This document shows positions 18,397 through 26,642 of a DNA stretch of 64,000 nt, one piece after another. The position numbers and the translations under genes are program-made. Source of the DNA: Geobacter sp. AOG2 (GTDB lineage Bacteria; Desulfobacterota; Desulfuromonadia; Geobacterales; Pseudopelobacteraceae); the NCBI RefSeq assembly GCF_019972295.1, contig NZ_BLJA01000001.1, positions 838,049 to 902,048 on the forward strand, in the 5' to 3' direction. The notes beneath the pieces were generated by a model. It searched no databases, was not told where the DNA came from, and saw only the letters and a list, made by a program, of their open reading frames with translations. Numbering within the stretch: the first letter of the stretch is position 1; each line of letters begins with the position of its first letter.

Positions 18397-19248
18397 ATGC
18401 TGATCTCCCTCTCCACAGGAAGTCTCTTCACGCTTCCGCTTCCGCGGGTCTTCGAGCTTGCGGCGGCGGCCGGCTTCGATGGTGTGGAACTGATCATCAG
18501 CCAGGACTTCCAGAAGATCAATCCGGTCAAGCTGATCAGATCCCTTCAGCAGATAACGGTGATCCACTCCATCCATGCGCCCTTCATGCCGCTGGACGGC
18601 TGGGGCGGTCCGGCTGATTCGTTGCGGCGGAGCGTGAGCCTGGCGGCGGAATGCGGCATTCCGCTGGTGAACTTTCACCCGCCGTCATGGATGGGACTGG
18701 AGATTACGTATTGGCGCTGGCTCTACAGTGTGACGGATTTTCAGAAGGTCGTGGGAATGGACGGCCAGGTGGCCGTTACTATCGAGAACATGCCGTGGGT
18801 CGGCAGGATGAAGATAAACCCCAACATTCTATCCGCCACCCACCGGATGATCGAGTTTATCCGTGATCACAACCTGTTCATGACCTTCGACTGCACCCAT
18901 ATGGGATCGGGTAAGGCCAATTTCATCAATGACTTTTATCTGTTCTATGAAACCGGCCGTATCAGGAACATCCATTTTTCCGATTACGGGCAGGGACGTG
19001 AGCATCTTTTGCCGGGGCACGGCATGCTGCCGCTGACCCGCTTCCTGAACCACTTGCGAAACACCGATTATCAGAGTACGGTAACGCTGGAGCTTGATCC
19101 GTCCGAATTTCCCAAAGCGGAGCATATCATCCTGGAAAGCTTGAAGGAAATCCTGATGTACCTTCGTGCCGAAACCAGCAAGCAAAACGATGCGGTACTG
19201 AACTACGACCGGGGTTTCCAAGCCGTTCCCATGCCCGAGGGGGAGTAG
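18397..19248 (+). CDS. Sugar phosphate isomerase/epimerase family protein (xylose-isomerase-like TIM barrel)
   Basis: The 283-residue protein has an AP-endonuclease-2-like TIM barrel: FELAAAAGFDGVELI at the start, NFHPPSW, TIENMPWVG, MTFDCTHMGSG and HFSDYGQGREHLLPGHG supply the Glu, His and Asp residues that bind metal in this fold. The reaction is unknown. It begins 6 bases after the DUF294-like gene, so it belongs to the same unit. Confidence 0.82.
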   Translation: MLISLSTGSLFTLPLPRVFELAAAAGFDGVELIISQDFQKINPVKLIRSLQQITVIHSIHAPFMPLDGWGGPADSLRRSVSLAAECGIPLVNFHPPSWMGLEITYWRWLYSVTDFQKVVGMDGQVAVTIENMPWVGRMKINPNILSATHRMIEFIRDHNLFMTFDCTHMGSGKANFINDFYLFYETGRIRNIHFSDYGQGREHLLPGHGMLPLTRFLNHLRNTDYQSTVTLELDPSEFPKAEHIILESLKEILMYLRAETSKQNDAVLNYDRGFQAVPMPEGE

Positions 19249-19308
19249 CCCCCGCGCGACGGCGGCATATCCGGTTTGTTCTATCTTTTTTCCGAGTGAC
19301 CATCCTGC

Positions 19309-20181
19309 ATGTCTGACAAATATATCGAAAAAACCTTTATCTACCTTCTGGTAATCTCCGTGGCGCTGCATGTCGGCATGTTTGCGTTGATATACTATCT
19401 GCCCCACGAACAAAAACCGCCTCCCAAGGAACCGGTCTTCATCGACCTGCAGCAGATGCCGGAACCGAAGCCGCAGATGGCGCCACGGCAACAGGAGACA
19501 AAACGTTTCTCCGAGCAACGGCAGCGTGTTCCGAAAGAGATGGCTCCCCGGGGGAATGCCCCCCGGGACAGCTTCGGGCCGGCGCCACGGCCGGCCGCAA
19601 GGCCGCAACCCCAGGAGGCCGGGAAGAGCGCACAACGTCAAGCCCCTCCGGCCAGACAGGCCCTGCCGTTGCCTTCGAAACGCCAGGAAGCCCCGCTGAC
19701 ACCCGGTTCGTCGGTGGCGAGCCTGCTCAGGCCGAAGTCCCAGAGCGTACCGCAGATCGCCCGGCCCCAGCTTTTTCCGGGCGCGCAACGTCTGGCCAAA
19801 CTGGAAGAGGGGTATCGTCGCAAATTCGAGAACGACGTGGCCGAAGGGGATACCCGTTTCCTCAACAGCGACGATATCCAGTTCGGTTCATTCCTCCGCC
19901 GGTTCGAGACCGCCGTGTACGGCGTCTGGCGTTATCCGCAGGAGGCGGCCCAGAACGGGATCGAGGGCGTGACGCCGGTACGGATAACCTTCAACCGGCA
20001 CGGCGAGATCACCAAGGTGGAGTTGCTGGAAAGTTCCGGCGCTCGGATACTGGATGACGAGGTCATGCGCACCCTGCGCGCCATCGGTCCGGTGGGGTCG
20101 TTCCCCCGGAACTACGACAAGGAAGAGTTCCACTTGATCGCGTTTTTCCAGTACGGCGGCGCAAGAAAGTCGCTGCGATGA
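19309..20181 (+). CDS. TonB family protein
   Basis: The 290-residue protein has an N-terminal signal anchor (residues about 10-30), a long Pro/Gln/Arg-rich linker of about 130 residues that spans the periplasm, and a C-terminal TonB-like domain ([42 protein letters not shown]). TonB passes proton-motive energy to outer-membrane receptors. The stop overlaps the cbiA start as ATGA, so it is cotranscribed with a cobamide gene; a role in B12 or corrinoid uptake is an attractive inference. No ExbB/ExbD or receptor lies in the window. Confidence 0.85.
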   Translation: MSDKYIEKTFIYLLVISVALHVGMFALIYYLPHEQKPPPKEPVFIDLQQMPEPKPQMAPRQQETKRFSEQRQRVPKEMAPRGNAPRDSFGPAPRPAARPQPQEAGKSAQRQAPPARQALPLPSKRQEAPLTPGSSVASLLRPKSQSVPQIARPQLFPGAQRLAKLEEGYRRKFENDVAEGDTRFLNSDDIQFGSFLRRFETAVYGVWRYPQEAAQNGIEGVTPVRITFNRHGEITKVELLESSGARILDDEVMRTLRAIGPVGSFPRNYDKEEFHLIAFFQYGGARKSLR

Positions 20182-21599
20182 CCCGGCGCGGTTTCCTCCT
20201 GGCCGCTCCCCAGAGCGGTTCCGGCAAGACCACCGTGGCCCTGGCCGTCATGGCGGCCTTCAGGCGTCGCGGGATGGCGGTTGCGCCCTTCAAGTGCGGG
20301 CCCGATTTCATCGACCCCGGTTATCACCGCCTGGTCACCGGTCGCCCCTCCGTCAACCTGGACGGCTGGATGTGCCCCGAACCGTTCGTGGCCGGTACCT
20401 TCCGGCTGCATGCGAGCGGAGCCGACGTGGCGGTGGTGGAGGGGGTGATGGGGCTGTTCGACGGCATCGGCCACGCGCCCATGGAGGGGAGCAGCGCCCA
20501 GGTGGCCGCCGTTTGCGGCCTGCCGGTGGTACTGGTGGTCAATGCCCGCGGCATGGCGGCCAGTGCGGCGGCGTTGGTCAAAGGGTTCGTCGGGTACGAC
20601 GAACGCGTCAGGATTGCCGGCGTGATCTTCAACAATGTGGGAAGTCCGTCCCACGGAGAATTGCTGTGCCGGTCCGTGGCAACGGCGCTGCCGGAACTGA
20701 CGGTGTTCGGCTGCATCCCCCGTGACGATTCCCTGGGGATTCCCTCGCGCCACCTGGGGCTGGTCACGGCCGAGGATAACCCGCTGTCGCCCGACTATCT
20801 GGAACGGCTGGCCGACGTGGCGGAAAACTGCCTGGATATGGCGGGGCTGGCTGACATTCACATCCTCACCGCGCCCCCTTTTTCAAAGGGGGGAGAACCC
20901 CCCCTGCCGGCCAATGACGATGCCGCACCCTTTGAAAAAGAGAGGCTCGAGGAACGTTCTCCGGTCCGTATCGCCGTGGCGCGTGACGCGGCCTTCTGCT
21001 TCGTGTACGAAGACAACCTGCGGTTGCTGCGGGAGGCCGGCGCCGAAGTGGTCCCGTTCTCGCCGCTGGCAGATGTGCACCTGCCGCCCGGTATCCACGG
21101 CATCTACCTGCCGGGAGGGTACCCGGAGCTGTATGCCGAACGCCTGGCCGCCAACAGCGCCATGAAGGCGGCCGTGCGGGATGCTGTCGAGGCGGGCATG
21201 CCGGTGTATGCGGAGTGCGGCGGCTTCATCTACCTGACCCGGGGCATGGAGTCCGGGGAGGGGCGGCAGGAGGCCGATTTCGTCGGCATCTTCCCGGTGC
21301 GGGCGCGCATGTTGCCGAAACGTAAGGCGCTCGGGTATCGCCAGGTCGAATTCACGGCAGCTTTCGGTGTGATCGCCGCCGACGGCGCCCGCGGTCACGA
21401 GTTCCACTATTCCGAGGTCGGGACGATGCCGGATGCCGTCGAGCGCTGTTACCGGGTGTCCCGGCAGGGCAAGGAACTGGGCCGGGAGGGGTATCGTCTC
21501 CAAAACTGCCTGGCGTCCTACATCCACCTGCATTTCGGCAGCAATGACGGGATCGCGCCCACTTTCACGGCCGCCTGCCGGCGTTATGGCAGCAGGTGA
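20178..21599 (+). CDS. cbiA: Cobyrinate a,c-diamide synthase
   Basis: The 473-residue ATP- and glutamine-dependent enzyme amidates the a and c carboxylates of cobyrinate. It has the N-terminal P-loop [33 protein letters not shown], and a C-terminal class I glutamine amidotransferase with AECGGFIYL (Cys nucleophile) and HEFHYSE (His). Between the two domains (about residues 230-262) lies an extra low-complexity stretch starting [13 protein letters not shown], encoded by C- and G-runs that look like an intergenic palindrome read in frame. The gene overlaps tonB by four bases. Confidence 0.94.
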   Translation: MTRRGFLLAAPQSGSGKTTVALAVMAAFRRRGMAVAPFKCGPDFIDPGYHRLVTGRPSVNLDGWMCPEPFVAGTFRLHASGADVAVVEGVMGLFDGIGHAPMEGSSAQVAAVCGLPVVLVVNARGMAASAAALVKGFVGYDERVRIAGVIFNNVGSPSHGELLCRSVATALPELTVFGCIPRDDSLGIPSRHLGLVTAEDNPLSPDYLERLADVAENCLDMAGLADIHILTAPPFSKGGEPPLPANDDAAPFEKERLEERSPVRIAVARDAAFCFVYEDNLRLLREAGAEVVPFSPLADVHLPPGIHGIYLPGGYPELYAERLAANSAMKAAVRDAVEAGMPVYAECGGFIYLTRGMESGEGRQEADFVGIFPVRARMLPKRKALGYRQVEFTAAFGVIAADGARGHEFHYSEVGTMPDAVERCYRVSRQGKELGREGYRLQNCLASYIHLHFGSNDGIAPTFTAACRRYGSR

Positions 21600-21604
21600 G
21601 GCGC

Positions 21605-21684
21605 CCCTGAATCCGTGGCGCTTTCACGGTTCCCTGCGCTTGGCATGGCGCTTGATCCGCCATTCAGGCGTTGCGGATTCGGGT
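21605..21684. repeat. Palindromic repeat family A, short copy after cbiA
   Basis: The left arm CCCTGAATCCGTGGCGCT and the right arm GCGTTGCGGATTCGGG are imperfect inverted repeats, with the shared internal GATCCGCCATTCAGGCG. It lies between the cbiA stop and the B12 riboswitch. Confidence 0.7.
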
Positions 21685-21714
21685 TGTCTTTTGCCGTTCG
21701 CCATGCTACAAAAT

Positions 21715-21868
21715 GGAAGAAACTGCTTCCGGTTCAAGGGAAGCCGGTGCGAATCCGGCGCTGCCCCGCAACTGTGAGGGGGGACTGCCACCGCATAAGG
21801 CCACTGTCCGCAAAGGATGGGAAGGCGCGGTGACGGGACGATCCCCGAGTCAGGAGACCTGGCTGGAA
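21715..21868 (+). promoter_or_regulatory. Cobalamin riboswitch upstream of cbiM
   Basis: The stretch contains the conserved GAAgCCGGTGcgAATCCGGCGCTGCCCCGCAACTGT block, later GGAAGGCGCGG, and the closing GAGTCAGGAGACCTGGC (B12 box region), in the right order and spacing. It precedes cbiM by about 40 bases. No T-run terminator is seen, so control is probably at translation initiation through the GGGGAAGGGA ribosome site. Confidence 0.95.
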
Positions 21869-21907
21869 GCCACATAAACACTCCAACCGTGGGGAAGGGA
21901 GCGTATC

Positions 21908-22657
21908 ATGAAACATCCAGCGTTACTGTTGTCAGCCGTTGTCCTGCCTGTCGTTCTTCTGCCGTCCATCTCATTTGCCATGCACATCTCCGAGGGAATT
22001 TTGCCTTTTTCCTGGGCAACGTTCTGGTTTGTCGCGTCAGCGCCCTTTTTGGCCTTGGGGTTGCGCAGTCTGACGCGGCGGTCGGCCCGGGACCTGTCCA
22101 GCAAACCCCTGGTGGGGATGGTGGCGGCCGTGGTATTCGTCATCTCCTGCATGCCGGTGCCGGTGCCGACCGCAGGAACCTGTTCCCATCCCTGCGGTAC
22201 GGGGCTGGCCGCGATTCTTCTCGGCCCGGCAATGGGGGTTGTCGTCGCGGCGGTGGCTCTCTTGATCCAGGCACTCTTTCTCTCCCATGGCGGCCTTACC
22301 ACTTGGGGTGCCAACCTCTTTTCCATGGGGGTTGTCGGCTCCTTTACCGGGTTTTTCGTATTTCGGGGATTACGCGCCTGCGGCGCCGGGTCGGTCGTGG
22401 CCGCGTTCATAGCCGGCCTGCTGGCCGATTGGGCTACGTACGCCACGACCGCCATGATCCTGGCCGCCGGCATTCGCGGCGCAAGCCCGTTCTGGCCCCT
22501 GGCCGGCAAGATCGCCCTGGCGTTCGTCCCCACCCAGTTGCCTTTAGGGATCATCGAAGGCGCGATCACCGCCGGCATGGTCTCCCTGCTGCGCAGGAAA
22601 CGACCGGACCTGCTCTCCCGCACGGTCCTGGAGGGTACGGAGGGATGGGGACGATGA
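21908..22657 (+). CDS. cbiM: Cobalt ECF transporter substrate-binding membrane protein CbiM
   Basis: The 249-residue integral membrane protein has a cleavable signal (to SISFA at about residue 24) so that the mature protein starts MHISEG, the N-terminal Met-His cobalt-binding motif of CbiM. Other signatures are PVPTAGTCSHPCGTGLAA and THLPLGIIEG-like FVPTQLPLGIIEGAIT. It captures Co2+ for uptake. It is directly under the cobalamin riboswitch. The energising CbiQ and CbiO genes do not follow. Confidence 0.94.
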   Translation: MKHPALLLSAVVLPVVLLPSISFAMHISEGILPFSWATFWFVASAPFLALGLRSLTRRSARDLSSKPLVGMVAAVVFVISCMPVPVPTAGTCSHPCGTGLAAILLGPAMGVVVAAVALLIQALFLSHGGLTTWGANLFSMGVVGSFTGFFVFRGLRACGAGSVVAAFIAGLLADWATYATTAMILAAGIRGASPFWPLAGKIALAFVPTQLPLGIIEGAITAGMVSLLRRKRPDLLSRTVLEGTEGWGR

Positions 22658-22950
22658 GACGCCACACCACCATCATTATGATAAGCGTGTTTTTGCTGGC
22701 AATGGGAGCGGTGTCTCAGGCTGCGGAGCAGTGGCAGGGGATCGATGAAACCATTGTCCAGAAGGTCGCCAGGGAACATGGCCGCGAGGCCAGAAAACCG
22801 CTGATCGATACCGGCGAGGGGGATATGCAGTTGTTCGTGTTCCTGCTGGCGGGAGCGGTGGGCGGCTTTGCGGCCGGGTATTGCTGGCGCGCCCTGCTGG
22901 ACGGCAGAAAAAAGGAGGACAAAACGAGGGGGCCTTCCGATCTGGAATGA
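22654..22950 (+). CDS. Small CbiN-like membrane protein
   Basis: The 98-residue protein has an N-terminal signal/anchor (residues about 6-26), a charged periplasmic section and a second transmembrane helix (LFVFLLAGAVGGFAAGYCW, about 62-80) with a basic cytoplasmic tail. This two-helix layout and its place after cbiM match the small CbiN subunit, but sequence similarity is weak to my eye. The start ATG overlaps the cbiM stop (ATGA); an ATG at 22645 is possible. The next gene is recO on the other strand. Confidence 0.65.
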   Translation: MRRHTTIIMISVFLLAMGAVSQAAEQWQGIDETIVQKVAREHGREARKPLIDTGEGDMQLFVFLLAGAVGGFAAGYCWRALLDGRKKEDKTRGPSDLE

Positions 22951-22966
22951 GTTTGCTGCGATCCCC

Positions 22967-23716
22967 TCAGTCCGGCGGGCTCCCAGGCTGTGTGACCTGC
23001 GTCAAGAACTCCAGGCTTTTCAGCCGACGTCCGGCATGTGTGGCGATGGACCTGTCCAGCAGTATCCCCCCTTCCACCAGGAGATCGGCTGGAAAAACGA
23101 CCTTGCCGAAGGTGCCGGTCGCCATGCAGGCGTTCAGTGCCTTGAGGGTCGCGGAGTGCAGCGGCCTGCCGGTCGTGGCGCATGCCCGGCACACCGGCTC
23201 GCCGCTCTCCTGCAGCAATGCACCGGTTGTCCCAAAGGGTCCGTTGCAACGGGAACAGCTCTCCAGTGCGGGGCGATAGCCCAGGATATTCAACAGGTTG
23301 ATCTCGAAAAAACGGCGGTCGCCATCATCGGCTGCCGTTTCCATTTCCAGACGGTCCAGGTATGCGGCCAGTAACCGGTAGAGCCGCGGCAGCGGGTGCC
23401 CTTCGGGGGTCATGGCTTCCACCACCTCGCAGGCATAGAGCGCATGGGCAATGGCGGACAGATCGCCGCGGATGCGGGGATAGATGGTGACGATCTCGGC
23501 CTGTTGAAGACCTGCAAGGCCGTCTTTAACCCGCACCTGGGCCTCGATACGGGCAAAGGCCTCCAGCGCCGCCCCGAAACGCTTGCGGCTGGTGCGCGCG
23601 CCGCGGGCAAAGGCCTTGATGCGGCCATGCTCCAGGGAAAACAACGATGCGATCCGGTCGCTGTCGCCGTAATCGATGGTCGAGATTACTATGGCCTGGA
23701 GCTTTTCGGCATGCAT
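22967..23716 (-). CDS. recO: DNA repair protein RecO
   Basis: The 249-residue protein has the N-terminal OB fold (AIVISTIDYGDSDRIASLFSLEHGRIKAFARGAR) and the C-terminal helical domain with a four-cysteine zinc site (CSRCNGPFG ... CRACATTG). RecO anneals SSB-coated single strands and loads RecA with RecR in gap repair. It converges on the cbiM unit. Confidence 0.93.
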   Translation of the reverse strand: MHAEKLQAIVISTIDYGDSDRIASLFSLEHGRIKAFARGARTSRKRFGAALEAFARIEAQVRVKDGLAGLQQAEIVTIYPRIRGDLSAIAHALYACEVVEAMTPEGHPLPRLYRLLAAYLDRLEMETAADDGDRRFFEINLLNILGYRPALESCSRCNGPFGTTGALLQESGEPVCRACATTGRPLHSATLKALNACMATGTFGKVVFPADLLVEGGILLDRSIATHAGRRLKSLEFLTQVTQPGSPPD

Positions 23717-23822
23717 GGGTCGCCTATTGATCTATTGTAAAGTAGGTTGGATTTATTTATTCTAGGCTACAAGACAAGGCAAGAAAAAAAGTTCACGTAT
23801 CTCTTTCCCAAGAGGAGGCCGC

Positions 23823-25073
23823 ATGGCCCGTTTCTTTCCATTGGTAGCTATGGTTGCCCTGAGTCTGTTCACCATGACCGCCTGTGCCCCCGTCGGCAGG
23901 CAGGTAATGGGCGACCCCCAGGACCCCTATCCGCTCGCAGCGCCGCCCCGGATCGGCCAGGTCGTCCATCTGCCGACCGGCATCCTGGTCAGCCCGGAGC
24001 AGATGCTGGCCGTAGCGGGAGACGCACGCATCGTCTATGTGGGTGAGACCCATGACAACCCGGCTTCCCACCGTTTGGAGCTCCAGGTCCTTCAGGCCCT
24101 TGCCGAACGCTATCCCGACCGGGTGGCGCTGGGCATGGAGATGTTCGTGCGGTCCCAGCAGCCGATCCTTGACCGCTGGGTTGCCGGAAAGCTGGATGAA
24201 AAGGCCTTTCTCAAGGAATCCCGCTGGTTCGAAATCTGGAATATGGATTTTGCCTACTACAGGGACCTGCTGAACTTTGCCCGCGAACGGCACATCCCGG
24301 TCATCGCCCTGGATGCCGAGAAAAACCTGGTGCGGGCGGTACGCAGCAAGGCGCCGGAGCAGCTTAGCCCGGCAGAGCGGGCCCAATTGCCGGAACTCGA
24401 CCTGGCCGACCCGTATGAGCGAGGTTTGGTGACGGCCGTCTTCGGCGATCACATTCATGGGGGAATGGTCCTCGACAATTTTGTCCACGCCCAGACCGTG
24501 CGGGACGAAACCATGGCCGAATCGGCGGCCCGCTACCTGGCAAGCCCGGCAGGACAGGGCAAACATCTGCTGGTGGTCGCCGGCGGCGATCATGTCAGCA
24601 ACGGTTTCGGCATTCCGCGCCGGGTTTTCCGCCGCCTTCCCACATCCTATGTTATCATCGGCGGCAAGGAGATCAATCTCTCTCCCGAGAAGAAGAGCCG
24701 TTTGATGCACGTCGATATTCCCGATTTCCCCATGGTGCCCTACGATTTCCAGGTGTACCAGGCCTATGAGGACCTGCCGGAGACGGGGGTCCGCCTCGGC
24801 GTGATGATCGAACCGGCGCGAACCGGCCACGGTCTGGAAGTGAAGGCGGTGCTGCCCGGTTCCAACGCCGACCGCACGGGCCTGAAACAGGGAGACCTGT
24901 TGCTTTCCTTCGACGGCGAGAGGCTGACCGACAACTTTGACCTGACCTATGCCGTGCAGCAGAAACACCCCGGCGACCGCGGGGTCGTGCAGGTCGAGCG
25001 GCAGGGCGCGGTCCTGAAGCTGGAGGTCGTGTTCCAGGCGACACGGAAAGACCATCAACACGGCAAACCGTAA
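23823..25073 (+). CDS. ChaN family lipoprotein with C-terminal PDZ domain
   Basis: The 416-residue protein begins with a signal peptide ending in a lipobox-like MTAC (Cys about residue 21). Residues about 50-290 form a ChaN/haem-binding-uptake domain (YVGETHDNPASHRLELQVLQAL, GMEMFVRSQQPILDRW, HVSNGFGIPRRVFRRLP). Residues about 325-405 form a PDZ domain (LPGSNADRTGLKQGDLLLSFDGERL). ChaN-type proteins bind haem or iron-regulated ligands at the outer membrane; the PDZ fusion suggests binding of a protein partner. A DJ-1/PfpI gene follows 22 bases later. Confidence 0.85.
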   Translation: MARFFPLVAMVALSLFTMTACAPVGRQVMGDPQDPYPLAAPPRIGQVVHLPTGILVSPEQMLAVAGDARIVYVGETHDNPASHRLELQVLQALAERYPDRVALGMEMFVRSQQPILDRWVAGKLDEKAFLKESRWFEIWNMDFAYYRDLLNFARERHIPVIALDAEKNLVRAVRSKAPEQLSPAERAQLPELDLADPYERGLVTAVFGDHIHGGMVLDNFVHAQTVRDETMAESAARYLASPAGQGKHLLVVAGGDHVSNGFGIPRRVFRRLPTSYVIIGGKEINLSPEKKSRLMHVDIPDFPMVPYDFQVYQAYEDLPETGVRLGVMIEPARTGHGLEVKAVLPGSNADRTGLKQGDLLLSFDGERLTDNFDLTYAVQQKHPGDRGVVQVERQGAVLKLEVVFQATRKDHQHGKP

Positions 25074-25095
25074 CCGGGGGAGCCGGGAGGGGCTC

Positions 25096-25722
25096 ATGGA
25101 CAGGAAACGCGTGGGTATCGTGCTGTTCGACGAGATTGAGGTGCTCGACTTCTGCGGACCGTTCGAGGTCTTTTCCACGGTGCGGCTCAACGAGGCAAAG
25201 CGACGCGAGGAGCCCTCACCCTTCGAGGTGTTGCTGGTGGCCGAGAACAACGATCCCGTCACCACCTCGGGCGGGATGAGGGTCGTGCCCGGCGTCACCT
25301 TCGCAACCTGCCCGAGGCTGGATATCCTTGTGGTGCCGGGCGGTTGGGGTACCCGGAGGGAACTGGACAACCCGGTGATGCTCCAATGGCTGCGCGAGCG
25401 CAATGCCGAGGTGGAAACGCTGACCTCGGTATGTACCGGGGCCATGCTGTTGGGCTGTGCCGGCCTGCTCGACGGGCTGCATGCCACGACCCACTGGCGC
25501 TCCCTGGACTGGATGCGCGACTCGTTTCCCGCCGTGACGGTGGAATACGGCCAGCATGTGGTGGAGGACGGGCGCGTCGTTACGTCCGCCGGGATCTCGG
25601 CCGGCATCGACATGGCGCTCACGGTGGTCGCCCGCTACCATGGCGGGGAGGTGGCGCGGGCCACGGCCCGGCACATGGAGTACCCGTATCCTGAGTCGAA
25701 TGCCCGGAGAATAGTATTGTAG
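25096..25722 (+). CDS. DJ-1/PfpI family protein (isonitrile hydratase-like)
   Basis: The 208-residue protein has VGIVLFDEIEVLDFCGPFEVFS at the N-terminus and the nucleophile elbow SVCTGAMLLGCAGLLDG, with THW downstream, the pattern of the InhA/GATase1-like group of the DJ-1 superfamily. The conserved Cys is the likely catalytic residue. Activity in this strain is unknown. It probably shares a transcript with the ChaN/PDZ gene. Confidence 0.86.
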   Translation: MDRKRVGIVLFDEIEVLDFCGPFEVFSTVRLNEAKRREEPSPFEVLLVAENNDPVTTSGGMRVVPGVTFATCPRLDILVVPGGWGTRRELDNPVMLQWLRERNAEVETLTSVCTGAMLLGCAGLLDGLHATTHWRSLDWMRDSFPAVTVEYGQHVVEDGRVVTSAGISAGIDMALTVVARYHGGEVARATARHMEYPYPESNARRIVL

Positions 25723-25827
25723 GCTTTTTTGCTTATGAGGATCATTAATGCCTCTGTGAATTTTATCCGGCAGTTTTTTGTAAATGACGTATTTTACCTC
25801 CATAACCTCTTTATTCTTCGCAGAGGT

Positions 25828-26064
25828 TCAGTACCTTTTTGCCATTTCTTTTCTGGCGTTAGGCCACTTGTCCTGTTCATCAAGCCCGCACATGAGATAG
25901 GCAGCCTCCACGGTGTTTCGGCTGACCGAAAGTTCGTCAGCCAAATCCCTGACGGAGGGGAGCTTGAAATCCGCGGACATCTGCCCCGAGAGAACTCGTT
26001 CTCTTATCTGATTATAGAGTTGTTTGTAGAGCGGTATATCCCCGTTGTTATTCAGAATGAACAT
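25828..26064 (-). pseudogene. Truncated GntR/MocR-type regulator (DNA-binding domain only)
   Basis: The first 50 residues are a GntR winged helix (IPLYKQLYNQIRERVLSGQMSADFKLPSVRDLADELSVSRNTVEAAY). After AAYL, where MocR/PdxR proteins continue into the linker and aminotransferase-like domain, the frame changes to unrelated sequence (CGLDEQDKWPNARKEMA) and stops. It looks like the stub left by a deletion. It is divergent from a PPOX flavoprotein gene, which an intact MocR/PdxR-type regulator might have controlled. Confidence 0.7.
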
Positions 26065-26234
26065 GGCGCCCCACTTCTCCGAGTAGTTTCCAGCCCGTCT
26101 CGGAAAAAAGCCTAGGGCATCCTTGAAAGGTCGTCAAGGGGAAACCGACACCTGACGGAATGCAGATATCACCTGATCGAATGGGTCCAGTTGTTGGGAT
26201 GCAATAAAACTAAAGAGAGTCTAAGGAGAAAATC

Positions 26235-26606
26235 ATGATTCCGGATAAACTGTTGGAAGTGCTGAAACACGATGGGGTCGTTGCCATTGCGACCCTTGGA
26301 GAAGAAGGTCCGCATATGGTCAATACCTGGAACAGTTACGTGAGAATCTCCGAGGATGGCCGCTTGTTGATTCCTGCCGGTTACATGCACCGCACGGAGG
26401 CGAACATCGCCTTCAACAACAACGTATTGATTACGTTGGGAAGCAGCAAGGTAGCAGGCAATCTCGGTCCGGGCATCGGTTTCCTTATCAAGGGTACGGC
26501 GCATTTTATTACTACCGGACCGGATTTCGATGTAATCAAGGCGAAGTTCGCGTGGGCACGGGCCACCGTGGCTGTCACCATTGAGACGGTCACCCAGACG
26601 TTGTAA
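26235..26606 (+). CDS. Pyridoxamine 5'-phosphate oxidase-like FMN-binding protein
   Basis: The 123-residue split-barrel protein opens IPDKLLEVLKHDGVVAIATLGEEGPHMVNTWNSYV, typical of small PPOX-family flavoproteins. It is too short for true PdxH. The ATG at 26235 follows CTAAGGAG with good spacing. It is divergent from the GntR stub at 25828. Confidence 0.85.
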   Translation: MIPDKLLEVLKHDGVVAIATLGEEGPHMVNTWNSYVRISEDGRLLIPAGYMHRTEANIAFNNNVLITLGSSKVAGNLGPGIGFLIKGTAHFITTGPDFDVIKAKFAWARATVAVTIETVTQTL

Positions 26607-26642
26607 TTGGGAGGTCCGCGGGGCAGGGCGCAATTACAGGGA

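Noticed and set aside
21817-22644. Long plus-strand frame starting inside the B12 riboswitch and running through cbiM
   Set aside because: It is out of frame with cbiM, Pro/Arg/Gly-biased, and only its last 98 codons (from 22654) form a real gene.
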